Source of the DNA: Cognatishimia sp. WU-CL00825
GTDB lineage: Bacteria > Pseudomonadota > Alphaproteobacteria > Rhodobacterales > Rhodobacteraceae
DNA: 64,000 bases
Direction of reading: 5' to 3'
NCBI RefSeq assembly: GCF_040364665.1
Contig: NZ_BAABWX010000001.1
Span: forward strand, 1,116,001 to 1,180,000
Shown here: piece after piece, positions 8,876 through 19,176 of the stretch
How the letters are laid out: every line of letters begins with the position of its first letter
Numbering within the stretch: the stretch's first letter is position 1
Program-made: the position numbers and the translations under genes
Notes under the pieces: model-generated
Databases searched by the model: none
What the model saw: the letters and a program-made list of their open reading frames with translations, nothing else
Told to the model about the DNA's origin: nothing

Positions 8876-9000
8876 GGCGTCTTACCAACTCTCTGAAAAA
8901 TACCTGTTTTTTGCGCTGGATTACCGGCGGCCCCCGTGGTTTCATGCTTTGGACAATAGTTTAAGGCTAAACAATTAAACTCGGGGAGGTTGTGTGTCTT

Positions 9001-9990
9001 ATGGCTGCGAAGAAAGCTGTGAAGAAACCAAACGTCAGCGGTGACGAACTTAAAGAATATTATCGGGAAATGTTGTTGATCCGGCGCTTTGAGGAGAAAG
9101 CCGGCCAATTGTATGGCATGGGATTGATCGGCGGGTTCTGCCATCTTTATATCGGGCAGGAAGCGGTTGTTGTTGGGCTGGAAGCGGCCACCGAAGAGGG
9201 CGACAAACGTGTCACATCCTATCGCGATCACGGGCATATGTTGGCCTGCGGCATGGATCCAAATGGTGTGATGGCCGAATTGACTGGCCGTGAAGGTGGC
9301 TACTCGGGCGGCAAAGGCGGCTCGATGCATATGTTTAGCAAAGAAAAGCATTTCTATGGCGGACATGGCATTGTCGGGGCACAGGTGCCCATTGGGGCCG
9401 GTCTGGCCTTTGGTGACAAGTACAAAGGTAATGGCCGGGTGACCTTCACCTATTTTGGCGATGGGGCGGCAAACCAAGGACAGGTCTATGAGACGTTTAA
9501 TATGGCGGCCCTTTGGGATCTGCCAGTGGTGTTTGTGATTGAAAACAACCAATACGCCATGGGCACGTCGCAAGCGCGCTCGACCTCTAGCCCAGATATC
9601 TATACCCGCGGCGAAGCCTTTGGCATCAAAGGCGAAGTTGTCGATGGCATGGATGTTTTGGCGGTGAAGGAAGCCGGTCAAAAAGCCGTGGCACACTGCC
9701 GTGCAGGCAACGGGCCATATATTCTAGAGGTGAAAACCTATCGCTATCGCGGCCATTCGATGTCTGATCCGGCCAAGTACCGGACGCGCGAAGAAGTGCA
9801 GCGGGTGCGCGAAGAACGGGACCCGATCGAACGGGTGCGTGAGATGTTGTTGAGTGGCAAACACGCCTCTGAGGAGGATCTGAAAGCCATTGATAAAGAG
9901 ATCAAAGCGGTTGTGAATGAAAGCGCCGAATTTGCGAAAACCAGCCCATTGCCCGCCGAAAGCGAGCTGTGGACGGATATTGTGGCGTAA
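9001..9990 (+). CDS. pdhA: Pyruvate dehydrogenase E1 component, alpha subunit
   Basis: E1-alpha of the pyruvate dehydrogenase complex, which decarboxylates pyruvate on thiamine diphosphate. The TPP motif is clear (GDGAANQGQVYETFNMAALW ending in ENN, about 153-185), and the phosphorylation-loop-like YRYRGHSMSDPAKYR follows. ATG 9001 is chosen, with GGGGAGG 11 nt upstream; an upstream GTG at 8992 is too close to that site. First gene of pdhA-pdhB-pdhC with gaps of 12 and 11 bp. Confidence 0.97.
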   Translation: MAAKKAVKKPNVSGDELKEYYREMLLIRRFEEKAGQLYGMGLIGGFCHLYIGQEAVVVGLEAATEEGDKRVTSYRDHGHMLACGMDPNGVMAELTGREGGYSGGKGGSMHMFSKEKHFYGGHGIVGAQVPIGAGLAFGDKYKGNGRVTFTYFGDGAANQGQVYETFNMAALWDLPVVFVIENNQYAMGTSQARSTSSPDIYTRGEAFGIKGEVVDGMDVLAVKEAGQKAVAHCRAGNGPYILEVKTYRYRGHSMSDPAKYRTREEVQRVREERDPIERVREMLLSGKHASEEDLKAIDKEIKAVVNESAEFAKTSPLPAESELWTDIVA

Positions 9991-10002
9991 GGAGACATAA
10001 CG

Positions 10003-10200
10003 ATGGCTATTGAAATTTTGATGCCCGCGCTTTCCCCCACAATGGAAGAAGGCACATTGGCGAAGTGGTTGGTCAAGGAAGGCGATGAGGTCAGCTCTGG
10101 TGACATCCTTGCTGAAATCGAAACCGACAAGGCGACCATGGAATTTGAAGCGGTTGACGAGGGCAAAATCGGTCACATTCTGGTGGCTGAGGGCAGCGAG
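10003..10200 (+). repeat. Lipoyl-domain coding repeat, copy in pdhB
   Basis: The first ~50 codons of pdhB and pdhC (11394 onward) encode nearly identical lipoyl domains (48 of 50 residues the same), with strong nucleotide identity. Similarity falls off after about codon 55. Confidence 0.8.
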
Positions 10201-11382
10201 AATGTGGCGGTGAACACAGCTATTGCCACGCTTCTGGTAGATGGTGAAGAGGCCGGTGCGGCCCCTGCCCAGACCTCGGCCCCGGTTGCTGCAAGCGACG
10301 CGCCTGCACCGGCACAGGCGGCGGTGCCCGTAGCCGCGGGCGCGACAACAGAGCCTGTGCCAGTGATGAACCTAGAGCCGGACTGGCCTGCGGGCACTGA
10401 GCTGCGCAAAACAACCGTGCGCGAAGCTTTGCGCGACGCAATGGCAGAAGAGATGCGCGGTGAACAAGATGTCTATTTGATGGGCGAAGAAGTTGCTGAA
10501 TATCAGGGGGCCTATAAGATCTCTCAAGGTTTGCTTGATGAATTTGGCAGCAAAAGGATCATCGATACGCCGATCACCGAACACGGGTTTGCCGGTATTG
10601 CAGTTGGCTCGGCCTTTGCGGGGCTGAAGCCGATCGTAGAATTCATGACCTTTAACTTTGCCATGCAGGCGATTGATCAGATCATCAACTCGGCGGCCAA
10701 GACATTGTATATGTCTGGTGGTCAGATGGGCTGCCCGATTGTCTTTCGGGGCCCCAATGGGGCGGCGGCGCGCGTGGGTGCGCAGCATTCACAAGATTAC
10801 GCGGCGTGGTATTCCATGGTGCCCGGTTTGAAAGTCGTGATGCCCTATTCGGCAAGCGACGCCAAAGGCCTGTTGAAATCTGCTATTCGTGATCCGAATC
10901 CGGTGATCTTTTTGGAAAATGAAATCCTTTATGGCCGCAGCTTTGATGTGCCGGTCATGGATGATTTCACTGTGCCAATTGGCAAGGCGCGTGTCTGGCG
11001 CGAAGGCACGGATGTGACCCTCGTCAGCTTTGGCATTGGCATGCAATATGCCTTGGAAGCCGCAGATAAATTGGCCGAAGACGGCATTTCTGCCGAAGTG
11101 ATTGATCTGCGCAGCTTGCGGCCGATTGATTATGACACGGTGCTGGCCTCGGTGATGAAAACCAACCGTTGTGTGACCGTCGAAGAAGGCTGGCCTGTTG
11201 GCTCGATTGGCAACCACCTGTCGGCAACGATCATGGAAAAGGCCTTTGATTATCTGGATGCGCCCGTGATCAACTGCACCGGCAAAGATGTGCCAATGCC
11301 CTATGCGGCAAACCTTGAAAAACTGGCCTTGGTGACCACGGATGACGTGATTGCTGCGGTCAAACAAGTGACTTATCGGTAA
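10003..11382 (+). CDS. pdhB: Pyruvate dehydrogenase E1 beta subunit with N-terminal lipoyl domain
   Basis: 459 residues. Residues 1-80 are a complete lipoyl domain (lipoyl lysine K43 in ETDKATMEF), then an Ala/Pro linker (about 82-118), then the transketolase-type E1-beta domain (about 130-459; [25 protein letters not shown]). A lipoylated E1-beta is known from alphaproteobacterial pyruvate dehydrogenase complexes. Its first 50 residues differ from those of the E2 encoded next to it at only two positions. Confidence 0.97.
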   Translation: MAIEILMPALSPTMEEGTLAKWLVKEGDEVSSGDILAEIETDKATMEFEAVDEGKIGHILVAEGSENVAVNTAIATLLVDGEEAGAAPAQTSAPVAASDAPAPAQAAVPVAAGATTEPVPVMNLEPDWPAGTELRKTTVREALRDAMAEEMRGEQDVYLMGEEVAEYQGAYKISQGLLDEFGSKRIIDTPITEHGFAGIAVGSAFAGLKPIVEFMTFNFAMQAIDQIINSAAKTLYMSGGQMGCPIVFRGPNGAAARVGAQHSQDYAAWYSMVPGLKVVMPYSASDAKGLLKSAIRDPNPVIFLENEILYGRSFDVPVMDDFTVPIGKARVWREGTDVTLVSFGIGMQYALEAADKLAEDGISAEVIDLRSLRPIDYDTVLASVMKTNRCVTVEEGWPVGSIGNHLSATIMEKAFDYLDAPVINCTGKDVPMPYAANLEKLALVTTDDVIAAVKQVTYR

Positions 11383-11393
11383 GGAGAAAGACC

Positions 11394-12695
11394 ATGGCAG
11401 TAGAAATCTTGATGCCCGCGCTTTCTCCGACGATGGAAGAAGGCACTTTGGCGAAATGGTTGGTGAAAGAAGGCGATGAGGTCAGCTCTGGCGACATCAT
11501 TGCCGAGATCGAGACCGACAAGGCCACCATGGAGTTTGAAGCGGTTGACGAAGGCACCATGGGTGCAATTCTGGTGGCGGAAGGCAGTGAAGGCGTGAAA
11601 GTGAACACGCCAATAGCCATCATGCTGGAAGAGGGTGACGATGCGGTTGCACAGCCCGCTGGCGCCATTGCGGCCCCGGTTGCAACAGCAGCACCTGCTG
11701 TGGCTCCGGCAGCAGCCGAATCCGCTGCCCCTGCCCCGGCCGCAGCCAAGCGCGCCGATGGGGGGCGGGTGTTTGCCTCGCCTTTGGCGCGTCGTATTGC
11801 GGCGGACAAAGGGGTTGATTTGGCCAGTTTGCAAGGCTCTGGTCCCAAGGGGCGCATCGTTAAGGCAGATGTTCTGGCCGCTGATGCTGCGCCAGTTGCG
11901 GCCTCTGCCCCGGTGACGGCACCTGCGGCGCAGACAGCACCGGCGGCAACGGCTATGGCCTCGGGTCCCTCTGCGGATGTTGTGGCGCGCATGTATGAAG
12001 GACGCGCGTTTGAAGAAGTGTCTTTGGATGGCATGCGCAAAACCATTGCGGCGCGCCTGACAGAGGCCAAGCAAAGCATTCCGCATTTTTATTTGCGACG
12101 TGATATACAACTGGATGCGCTGTTGAAGTTCCGCTCTGATCTGAACAAGCAATTGGCAGAGCGTGGCGTGAAATTATCTGTGAATGATTTCATCATCAAA
12201 GCGGTGGCTTTGGCGTTGCAATCTGTGCCCGAAGCCAATGCGGTTTGGGCCGGTGATCGGGTGTTGCAGATGAAGGCCAGTGACGTTGCGGTGGCGGTTG
12301 CTATCGAGGGCGGTTTGTTCACGCCAGTGTTGCAAGATGCTGAAATGAAATCCCTTTCAGCGCTGTCTGCCCAGATGAAAGACCTGGCGGGACGCGCGCG
12401 CGATCGCAAATTGGCCCCCAGCGAATATCAAGGTGGCAGCTTTGCGATCTCGAATTTGGGGATGTTTGGCATCGATAATTTTGATGCCATTGTGAACCCA
12501 CCCCATGCGGGTATTTTGGCGGTGGGTGCAGGTGTTAAAAAACCTGTCGTTGATGCAGACGGCGCATTGGCTGTTGCCACTGTTATGTCGGTGACAATGT
12601 CGGTGGATCACCGGGTGATTGATGGTGCGGTTGGGGCAAATTTGCTGAATGCGATTGTCGCAAATCTAGAAAACCCAATGATGATGCTGGCCTGA
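11394..12695 (+). CDS. pdhC: Dihydrolipoamide acetyltransferase (E2) of pyruvate dehydrogenase
   Basis: 433 residues: lipoyl domain (1-80, K43 lipoylated), Ala/Pro-rich linker, peripheral-subunit-binding domain (about 122-160, [19 protein letters not shown]), a second linker, and the catalytic acyltransferase domain with the C-terminal DHRVIDG motif (H406, D410). It transfers the acetyl group to CoA and forms the core of the complex. No E3 (lpd) gene follows, so E3 is encoded elsewhere. Confidence 0.97.
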   Translation: MAVEILMPALSPTMEEGTLAKWLVKEGDEVSSGDIIAEIETDKATMEFEAVDEGTMGAILVAEGSEGVKVNTPIAIMLEEGDDAVAQPAGAIAAPVATAAPAVAPAAAESAAPAPAAAKRADGGRVFASPLARRIAADKGVDLASLQGSGPKGRIVKADVLAADAAPVAASAPVTAPAAQTAPAATAMASGPSADVVARMYEGRAFEEVSLDGMRKTIAARLTEAKQSIPHFYLRRDIQLDALLKFRSDLNKQLAERGVKLSVNDFIIKAVALALQSVPEANAVWAGDRVLQMKASDVAVAVAIEGGLFTPVLQDAEMKSLSALSAQMKDLAGRARDRKLAPSEYQGGSFAISNLGMFGIDNFDAIVNPPHAGILAVGAGVKKPVVDADGALAVATVMSVTMSVDHRVIDGAVGANLLNAIVANLENPMMMLA

Positions 12696-12728
12696 TCCGG
12701 CATAGTTTGCATTCTTGATGTACAAACC

Positions 12729-12758
12729 AAAAGGGGCCGCGAATTTGCGGCCCCTTTT
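12729..12758. terminator. Bidirectional terminator between pdhC and cysK
   Basis: Perfect 12-bp stem AAAAGGGGCCGC / GCGGCCCCTTTT with a 6-nt loop. The A and T tracts allow it to work in both directions, which suits the convergent genes. Confidence 0.9.
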
Positions 12759-12777
12759 GCCTGTCCAATTGGCGCTA

Positions 12778-13845
12778 TTAACCCAAGTGGAAACCGGGTG
12801 TAGAGCGCATCAATTCAAGCTCGTCACTGTTCATATCGGCCTCTACGCCTTCAAAAAGTGGCGTCGAGAGGTAGCGCTCGCCGGTGTCGGGCAACATGCA
12901 CAGAATATTGGCCCCGGCAGGCGCATCCGCAGCAATTTTCAAGGCCACAGCAAAAGTGGAGCCACCGGAAATACCGGTAAAGATGCCCTCTTTTTGGGCC
13001 AAATCGCGCGCACAAGCGATGCCATCGGGACCCGCGACAGGTAGCAATGCATCAAAGCCGTCGTTGTCCAGCGCCTCTTGCAGCACAAGCGGGATAAAAT
13101 CCGGGGTCCAACCTTGGATGGGATGAGGCGCAAAGGCCGGGTGGCTGGAAGCAGGCTGGCCATTTTCGTTGCGGTCTTGCGCCGTGCCACTTTCGATCAG
13201 GGCAGCATTGGCAGGTTCGGTCAGGATGATCTTGGTGTCAGGGCTTTCGCGGCGCAACACACGCGACACGCCGGTGACCGTGCCGCCGGTACCATAGCCG
13301 CTGACGAAATAATCTAACTTTTTGCCTTGGAAATCGGCCAGAATTTCGCGGGCCGTGGTGTTTTCATGGATGTCAGCATTGGCACTGGTTTCAAACTGCG
13401 ACGCCAGAAACCAGCCGTTTGCCTCGGCAAGCTCTTTGGCCTTTTGATACATACCAAAGCCCTTTTGTTCCTTGGGCGTCAGGATGACTTTTGCGCCAAG
13501 AAAGCGCATCAGTCGGCGTCGCTCTATCGAAAAGCTTTCCGCCATCGTCAAGACCAGTGGATAGCCTTTGGCGGCGCAGACCATAGCAAGGCCGATGCCC
13601 GTGTTGCCACTGGTGGCTTCGATCACGGTTTGGCCGGGTTTCAGCGCGCCAGAGGCTTCGGCGGCCTCGATGATATTGACGGCCAAACGGTCTTTGACAG
13701 AGGCTGCCGGGTTAAAGGCTTCGGCTTTGACAAACAGGTTCACATGGTCGGGCGCAAGCCGATTGATGCGAATGACCGGCGTGTTGCCGATGGTATCCAA
13801 GATGCTGTCATAGGTTTTGCCGTTGCCGTTTGTGGTGCGTGTCAT
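12778..13845 (-). CDS. cysK: Cysteine synthase A (O-acetylserine sulfhydrylase)
   Basis: PLP enzyme forming cysteine from O-acetylserine and sulfide. With ATG at 13845 (AAAGGAC 5 nt upstream) the product has 355 residues. The Schiff-base lysine is K51 (NPAASVKDR), the substrate loop is TSGNTG (about 79-84), and the phosphate-binding loop is GTGGTVTG. A C-terminal tail of some 20 residues goes beyond the standard core. It follows cysE on the same strand, so enzyme and substrate supplier are adjacent. Confidence 0.95.
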   Translation of the reverse strand: MTRTTNGNGKTYDSILDTIGNTPVIRINRLAPDHVNLFVKAEAFNPAASVKDRLAVNIIEAAEASGALKPGQTVIEATSGNTGIGLAMVCAAKGYPLVLTMAESFSIERRRLMRFLGAKVILTPKEQKGFGMYQKAKELAEANGWFLASQFETSANADIHENTTAREILADFQGKKLDYFVSGYGTGGTVTGVSRVLRRESPDTKIILTEPANAALIESGTAQDRNENGQPASSHPAFAPHPIQGWTPDFIPLVLQEALDNDGFDALLPVAGPDGIACARDLAQKEGIFTGISGGSTFAVALKIAADAPAGANILCMLPDTGERYLSTPLFEGVEADMNSDELELMRSTPGFHLG

Positions 13846-13870
13846 GGAATGTCCTTTGTTCAAATGTTCA

Positions 13871-13888
13871 CGGCCCCAGATGGGGCCG
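13871..13888 (-). other. GC-rich hairpin between cysE and cysK
   Basis: CGGCCCC / GGGGCCG stem with a 4-nt loop in the 74-bp gap between the two genes, with no T-run on the transcribed strand. It could be an attenuator or mRNA stabiliser. Confidence 0.4.
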
Positions 13889-13919
13889 CAGCAAAGTGTT
13901 CGCGAAAGGTGATCGGCGC

Positions 13920-14723
13920 TTAGTGATCTAAGATTTGATCCATAGAGACCGCAGGCTGCTCACATCCGGCATTGCCAACAATTCGCGCTGGCACACCTGC
14001 CACGGTCTTGCAGGGTGGGATTTCTTCAAGCACAACAGAGCCAGCGGCAATGCGCGAGCAATTGCCCACTTTGATATTGCCCAAAACCTTGGCCCCTGCC
14101 CCGATCAGCACGCCGTCGCCGATTTTCGGATGCCGGTCTTCTTCTTCTTTGCCGGTGCCGCCAAGGGTGACCGAATGCAGCATCGAGACATTGTCGCCCA
14201 CAACCGCAGTTTCGCCGATCACAATCGAATGGGCATGGTCAATCATCAGACCTTTGCCAATTGTGGCCGCCGGGTGAATATCAATGCCAAACACTTCGGA
14301 ACTGCGCATCTGGAAGAAATAGGCCATATCGTTGCGACCTTCGCGCCATAGCCAATTGGCCACGCGATAGGCTTGCACCGCTTGGAAGCCTTTGAAAAAC
14401 AGCATGGGCTGAATGAACCTGTGGCAGGCGGGGTCGCGATCATTGACCGCCATAATGTCGGCCCGGGCCGACATCGCCAAAGAGGGATCGCTTTGGTAGG
14501 CTTCGTCGCAGATTTCGCGCAGCAGCTGTTCGGACATTTCCGCAGATGCCAATTTAAGCGACACGCGGTAGCTGAGCGCCTGTTCAATCGACTTGTGGTG
14601 CAGAATTGAAGAATGCACCAAACCGCCCAACAGTGGCTCTTCTTGCAAAGCCTCTTGGCCCTCGCGCAAGATCCGAACCCATACCGGGTCTAGCTCTGCA
14701 ATATGTGGGTGTCTTTCTGCCAT
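13920..14723 (-). CDS. cysE: Serine O-acetyltransferase
   Basis: Acetylates serine with acetyl-CoA, the first committed step of cysteine synthesis. 267 residues: an N-terminal helical domain (about 1-140) and a left-handed beta-helix of hexapeptide repeats (about 150-240; DIHPAATIGKGLMIDHAHSIVIGETAVVGDNV), with catalytic His in DHAH. It ends in a short tail suited to docking into CysK. AGAGGAG precedes the ATG at 14723 by 6 nt. Confidence 0.96.
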   Translation of the reverse strand: MAERHPHIAELDPVWVRILREGQEALQEEPLLGGLVHSSILHHKSIEQALSYRVSLKLASAEMSEQLLREICDEAYQSDPSLAMSARADIMAVNDRDPACHRFIQPMLFFKGFQAVQAYRVANWLWREGRNDMAYFFQMRSSEVFGIDIHPAATIGKGLMIDHAHSIVIGETAVVGDNVSMLHSVTLGGTGKEEEDRHPKIGDGVLIGAGAKVLGNIKVGNCSRIAAGSVVLEEIPPCKTVAGVPARIVGNAGCEQPAVSMDQILDH

Positions 14724-14922
14724 CACTGACTCCTCTCATGCCCGACCCTACACTACTTAGGGAAAATGAGGCAAATTCAAGGATGTTGTGGACAGGATCA
14801 CAAATCTAAATGCAAGTGAGAATGCGCAAATCAGGGAAATCTTTCTGCGAATTCAGCCCCGCAGAAACAGGTGTTTCCTGCAATTGCGTCGCGGCCAGTT
14901 AGCACGCAGATCCTCGCGGTTT

Positions 14923-15237
14923 CTAGCTGCGCCCAGATCGGCGGTGTTTGGAGCGACGCCAATCCGCCAGCGTCGTCAGGACCACTGCCAACGCCTGACA
15001 ATAGGCGGGGTTGTCAACCGACACGCCCGCCAATGCTGTTGGCGTTTGCAGACAGGCACGGGCCATTAAACTGCCGTTGCCCCATCTTGGGTGGGCGCGC
15101 TGAAATTTCTTGCGGTATTTATCAGCGGCTTCGGCCTCTGCGCACCACTTTTGGCACAGGCGCGCCGGGTTTTCTGTGCGCACCGCCATCAGCGCGCGCG
15201 CCATTGTCATTACGTCACCAATCAATATAAGGCGCAT
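14923..15237 (-). CDS. Conserved small protein at the downstream end of the GTA cluster
   Basis: 104-residue Ala/Arg-rich, basic soluble protein (MRLILIGDVMTMARALMAV at the start, HPRWGNGSLMARA in the middle). It begins 18 bp after g15 on the same strand, so it is probably the last gene of the GTA transcript. I recall similar short proteins in this position in other Rhodobacterales, without a known function. No motif recognised. Confidence 0.7.
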   Translation of the reverse strand: MRLILIGDVMTMARALMAVRTENPARLCQKWCAEAEAADKYRKKFQRAHPRWGNGSLMARACLQTPTALAGVSVDNPAYCQALAVVLTTLADWRRSKHRRSGRS

Positions 15238-15255
15238 TGCTTGACCAGATCACTG

Positions 15256-18200
15256 TCATGTTGAAATCACCTGCGAAGTGCCCAGGCCTTCGCCAAATCG
15301 CGCCGAAACCTGGGTGACCTGAAATCGCAGCAACCCAGCCACGCCATCAGCAATTTGATCAGCAATACTATACCGCCACTCTGGGGTGCTGACCTGAACT
15401 TCACGCCGCAAATCAGCGCCTTCAAATACCCGCACAATATAAAGCTCTGCTTCTTCGCCAAGCGGCACCTCGGGGCCGTCCCAACTGTCACCATCTATGC
15501 GCGTGCGGCGCACCCAACTGGCTGCAATGCTCCCCTCTGGCTCGGCGGTCAAATCAAGGTGAACCGGCGCATAAGGACGCAAGCCATTGCCCGCGAAACT
15601 GTGGCTTTCCTGAACATATGATGCATGGTCCAAAGGCTGTTGCGCCGGGCCGACCCGATAGCTGCGCAGAACCCCGCGCGTAGCAGCGGCAAGATCAATT
15701 TGCTCGGGCACGGCGTTTAACAGCACAAACCATGACCCTGCTGGCCAATTGGTGCTGTCCAAGGCATCACTGCCAAGCTGACCGCGCAATCTTTGGGAAA
15801 TTTCATAGGTTTTTTGCCCCACAAGGTTGGCGGTCTGAAACTGAATGACTTCCCAATTCGAAGGTGTGCCGTCGCCAATGACCGCTGCATTGGCTCCGTT
15901 TAACAAAGCGGCATGCGAAATGCTTTCCAAGCTGCCTGATATCAAACGCAGGCGCAGCGCTGTCCCACGGTCTAAACGCCCGGGGTCAGCCGCAGAAAGC
16001 GCTGTTTCTAGCACCCCCACGGTGGGCTGGGTGGTCACAAGCTGATTCAATTGGAAATCACTTTCGCTGGTGCTGTCATAAAGGGCGATTACTCCCGGCC
16101 AAGGCTGTGCAGCAATCGCAAGATGCGGCGCATGCGGGATCTCGTCCCCGGTCAGAAATGGCAGATCCATGAACAACGGCTTAACCGGCAACGGCGCAAC
16201 AAAATCCGACAGTCGCGGACTGTCATTTTCCAATTCTGTTTTATCATAAACGCTTGGTTCAACGCGCACCGCCTCGACCAACAGCTCTTGGCCCGTTTCG
16301 ATACGATCAATACGATACAGCACCTCAAGCCCCTGTTGCGAAGTCAGTTGAACCAATTCGCCAACCGAAACCCCGAGCCGCGACATTGGCAAGGCAAACC
16401 GCACCACATCTTGGCCCACGCGAGATTCCATCAACCATTTTTCCGCAACCTGACGGGCTTCGCCGCGCAATAGCGATAGGTTGAGTTCAGACACCGCCAC
16501 GCCGTGGGTTTCTTCGTCCGGCAATATGGCTTCTTCGGATTGAACGTGAAAATCGCCCATGGCCTCGACATAGTTCACCCGAACCCGGCCAGCCATCTCT
16601 GCGGCGGACAAGCGCGTGTGCTCTAAATCACCGGAAATTTCCGAATGCACCGCCAGAGCTTGCTTGCTCAGGACGTGGGGGGCGCTGTTGCCACGCATAA
16701 CAAAATGCAACACGCCATCGCGTTCCACCGCGTCAAAACCGTATTGCAGCATCAAAGGCTGCAATGCGCGTCGCGGTTCACCGACCTGATCTACTTCGTA
16801 GCCGCGCACCATGCCGTGCAGCCCTGAAACATCATAGTGAACCACTTGTGCACAATCACAAATTTCGCGCACCACCGACGACAGGGTGCGGTGTGTGGTG
16901 CGGCCCGAGACCCAATGGCCACGATCATAGTTCCCCCCATCACTCCACAGCGATTTATTCTGCGGAAAGCGTGGAAAGGGCCGCGCATCCCATGCCCAGA
17001 CAAAGGCCTTGGACATATCAATCATGCGCCCATCATATTCTGGCGAGATGGGGTTTTTCGCAGGATCACCCCAATAGCCAAACATGGCCTTAAGGTATTG
17101 GGTTTGAATATATTCATCCCTTTGCCCGTTGGAATATTTGGGCAACTTGGACTCGGCGGATTTGGGATCAAGAAACACGTTGGGCTGGTTAGTCGCCTTG
17201 TCGATGGCCGCGCAGCCCAATTCAGTGAACCAAATGGGTTTAGACCGTGGCACCCAGGGCGTTGCTGTGGATTGCCGTGTGCCAGCGATGCGGTTGTGGT
17301 GATCGTTTTGCCACCAGTTGCGCAGGTCTTTATAGCGATAAACCCAGGGTTCCGCATAGCTGCCATCGGTTATCGCGGTCCTGATCTGGGCAGCTTCGGC
17401 CTCTGGTGAATGGTAAAACCAGTCATAGCCTTCACCGCCTTCGATATTGGATTGCAAATAATCCAAGGCGTAAATCGAGCCATAGTCCGCGTCCAAATGG
17501 GTTTTGCCGTCGCGCCAATCAGACAGCGGCATATAGTTATCAATGCCAATAAAATCGATATTTGCATCCGCCCATAACGGATCAAGGTGAAAATACAGAT
17601 CGCCGGAACCATCCTGAGGCTGATAACCAAAATATTCACTCCAATCAGCTGCATAGCCGATCTTGGTGTTTGGCCCCAACAAGGCACGGACCTCAGTTGC
17701 CAGATCAACCAATTGCGCTACGGCCTCAAACTGTCCCAAGGCCCCACGCAGCCAGGTCAATCCGCGCATTTCAGACCCAATGCAAAAGGCATCCACCCCG
17801 CCCGCAGCCGCACAAAGTGCAGCTTGATGCAAGATAAACCGCCGGTAGCGCCATTCTTGAGGGCCGCTATAGGCCACATCATTGTCTGACACAGAGAAAT
17901 CAGCAGCATTTGCGGTGCCAAAAAACGTCGCGATCTGTTCCTCGGCCTGTGCTGTGCCATCAGGTGATCCAGGCTGCTCCGGCGCTTTGGACAAGGTAAT
18001 ACGCCCACGCCAAGGCAGAAACGCCTGATCGCCAGCCTCGCTATAGGGGTCTGCCAAGCCATTTTCAGCCAATTGATCCATCAAAATAAAGGGATAATAC
18101 ATCACCTCTTTACCCTGATCCTTTAGATGGGAAATGGCTTGTAAAACCGTTGCATCTGCCGGGGTGCCGCCATAGATCGGGCGATCTTGCTGCTGGGCAA

Positions 18201-19176
18201 TTACGCTTGCGGAATTGCGGTCGATCCCGGCGACCTGCCAGGGCAGACTGCCGTCATATTGCTGGGTTTCGACCTTGGGCTGGATGGTGCATTCGCCACA
18301 TCTAAGGTCGTCGCCAAACCAGCTGACAATCAAAGAGACAGAGTTGCAATTGGGCAATTCGGTTTCAAGCGCGCCCATTGCAGTCACAAAATCCGTTTGA
18401 CCTGATGGTGCGTTTAAATTCGCCGCCCGATGTGACGCCGTATCTAACGCGTAATAGACCGGTTCCTTGGCCAGGCTGTATTCCCCAGATCCCGGAATCA
18501 GCGCCACGGCCTGGGTGGCAAAGGTGGGTTCGATGGCGGCCTCAGCCTGAGCTGAAGGGGACGGTCGGCTGACCTCAAAGGAAAACTGCGGAATTCGGTT
18601 GCCATAAGGGCCCAGATCCAGATCTTCAAACACCACATAGGCGGTGCCGCGATAGGCGGGCACCGTGCCTGCCCCCTCTACGGCCTCTATTTTGGCATCG
18701 GGCAATTGGGTTTTATCGCCGCGATACACCCGCATCGTCACATCGCTTAGGGCAATTTCATTGGCATCCGCCCAAAGACGGGTCACGCCGCTGATTTCTC
18801 CTTCGCAAAGGGCAATCGCCAGAGAAACGGAATAGCTGTATTCATTGCGTTTGGGCTGGCTTGGAGCGCCTTTGCCGCCGCCGCTGGATGCAATGTTTTC
18901 CTGAAAACGGCTGGCCCAGATCACATGGCCACCAATGCGCATACGCCCATAGATCTGCGAGATCGCGTGGCCCTCGGCTGAACCGGTGATGCGGTAGCGG
19001 TCGATGCGCCCCGTTTCAATGGCATCAGACCCCTGCCCCATAACGCGCTGATCAATGGCGTTGCCCAGTAACGCGCCAGCAAATCGACCTATCGCCACCG
19101 ATGACAGCCCAAGCGCTGCCCCGCCAACTGCGCCACCAATGGCTGCGCCTGCTGCAGATAATACCAAAGTTGCCAT
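15256..19176 (-). CDS. GTA g15: tail-tip/megatron host-interaction protein
   Basis: At 1306 residues this is the largest gene of the cluster. It corresponds to RcGTA g15, the central fibre/tail-tip protein with a TIM-barrel, glycoside-hydrolase-like region (about 420-760; IDFIGIDNYMPLSDWRDG, KPIWFTELGCAAIDKATNQ, VWAWDARPFPRFP) and phage-tail domains around it. The N-terminus is a glycine/alanine-rich hydrophobic stretch (1-55). It is thought to contact the recipient surface and pierce the outer membrane. Its start is adjacent to the g14 stop (1-bp overlap). Confidence 0.95.
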   Translation of the reverse strand: MATLVLSAAGAAIGGAVGGAALGLSSVAIGRFAGALLGNAIDQRVMGQGSDAIETGRIDRYRITGSAEGHAISQIYGRMRIGGHVIWASRFQENIASSGGGKGAPSQPKRNEYSYSVSLAIALCEGEISGVTRLWADANEIALSDVTMRVYRGDKTQLPDAKIEAVEGAGTVPAYRGTAYVVFEDLDLGPYGNRIPQFSFEVSRPSPSAQAEAAIEPTFATQAVALIPGSGEYSLAKEPVYYALDTASHRAANLNAPSGQTDFVTAMGALETELPNCNSVSLIVSWFGDDLRCGECTIQPKVETQQYDGSLPWQVAGIDRNSASVIAQQQDRPIYGGTPADATVLQAISHLKDQGKEVMYYPFILMDQLAENGLADPYSEAGDQAFLPWRGRITLSKAPEQPGSPDGTAQAEEQIATFFGTANAADFSVSDNDVAYSGPQEWRYRRFILHQAALCAAAGGVDAFCIGSEMRGLTWLRGALGQFEAVAQLVDLATEVRALLGPNTKIGYAADWSEYFGYQPQDGSGDLYFHLDPLWADANIDFIGIDNYMPLSDWRDGKTHLDADYGSIYALDYLQSNIEGGEGYDWFYHSPEAEAAQIRTAITDGSYAEPWVYRYKDLRNWWQNDHHNRIAGTRQSTATPWVPRSKPIWFTELGCAAIDKATNQPNVFLDPKSAESKLPKYSNGQRDEYIQTQYLKAMFGYWGDPAKNPISPEYDGRMIDMSKAFVWAWDARPFPRFPQNKSLWSDGGNYDRGHWVSGRTTHRTLSSVVREICDCAQVVHYDVSGLHGMVRGYEVDQVGEPRRALQPLMLQYGFDAVERDGVLHFVMRGNSAPHVLSKQALAVHSEISGDLEHTRLSAAEMAGRVRVNYVEAMGDFHVQSEEAILPDEETHGVAVSELNLSLLRGEARQVAEKWLMESRVGQDVVRFALPMSRLGVSVGELVQLTSQQGLEVLYRIDRIETGQELLVEAVRVEPSVYDKTELENDSPRLSDFVAPLPVKPLFMDLPFLTGDEIPHAPHLAIAAQPWPGVIALYDSTSESDFQLNQLVTTQPTVGVLETALSAADPGRLDRGTALRLRLISGSLESISHAALLNGANAAVIGDGTPSNWEVIQFQTANLVGQKTYEISQRLRGQLGSDALDSTNWPAGSWFVLLNAVPEQIDLAAATRGVLRSYRVGPAQQPLDHASYVQESHSFAGNGLRPYAPVHLDLTAEPEGSIAASWVRRTRIDGDSWDGPEVPLGEEAELYIVRVFEGADLRREVQVSTPEWRYSIADQIADGVAGLLRFQVTQVSARFGEGLGTSQVIST

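Noticed and set aside
10789..12152. Long frames opposite pdhB and pdhC
   Set aside because: Antisense to conserved enzymes; His- or Ala/Gly-rich low-complexity translations are typical shadows.
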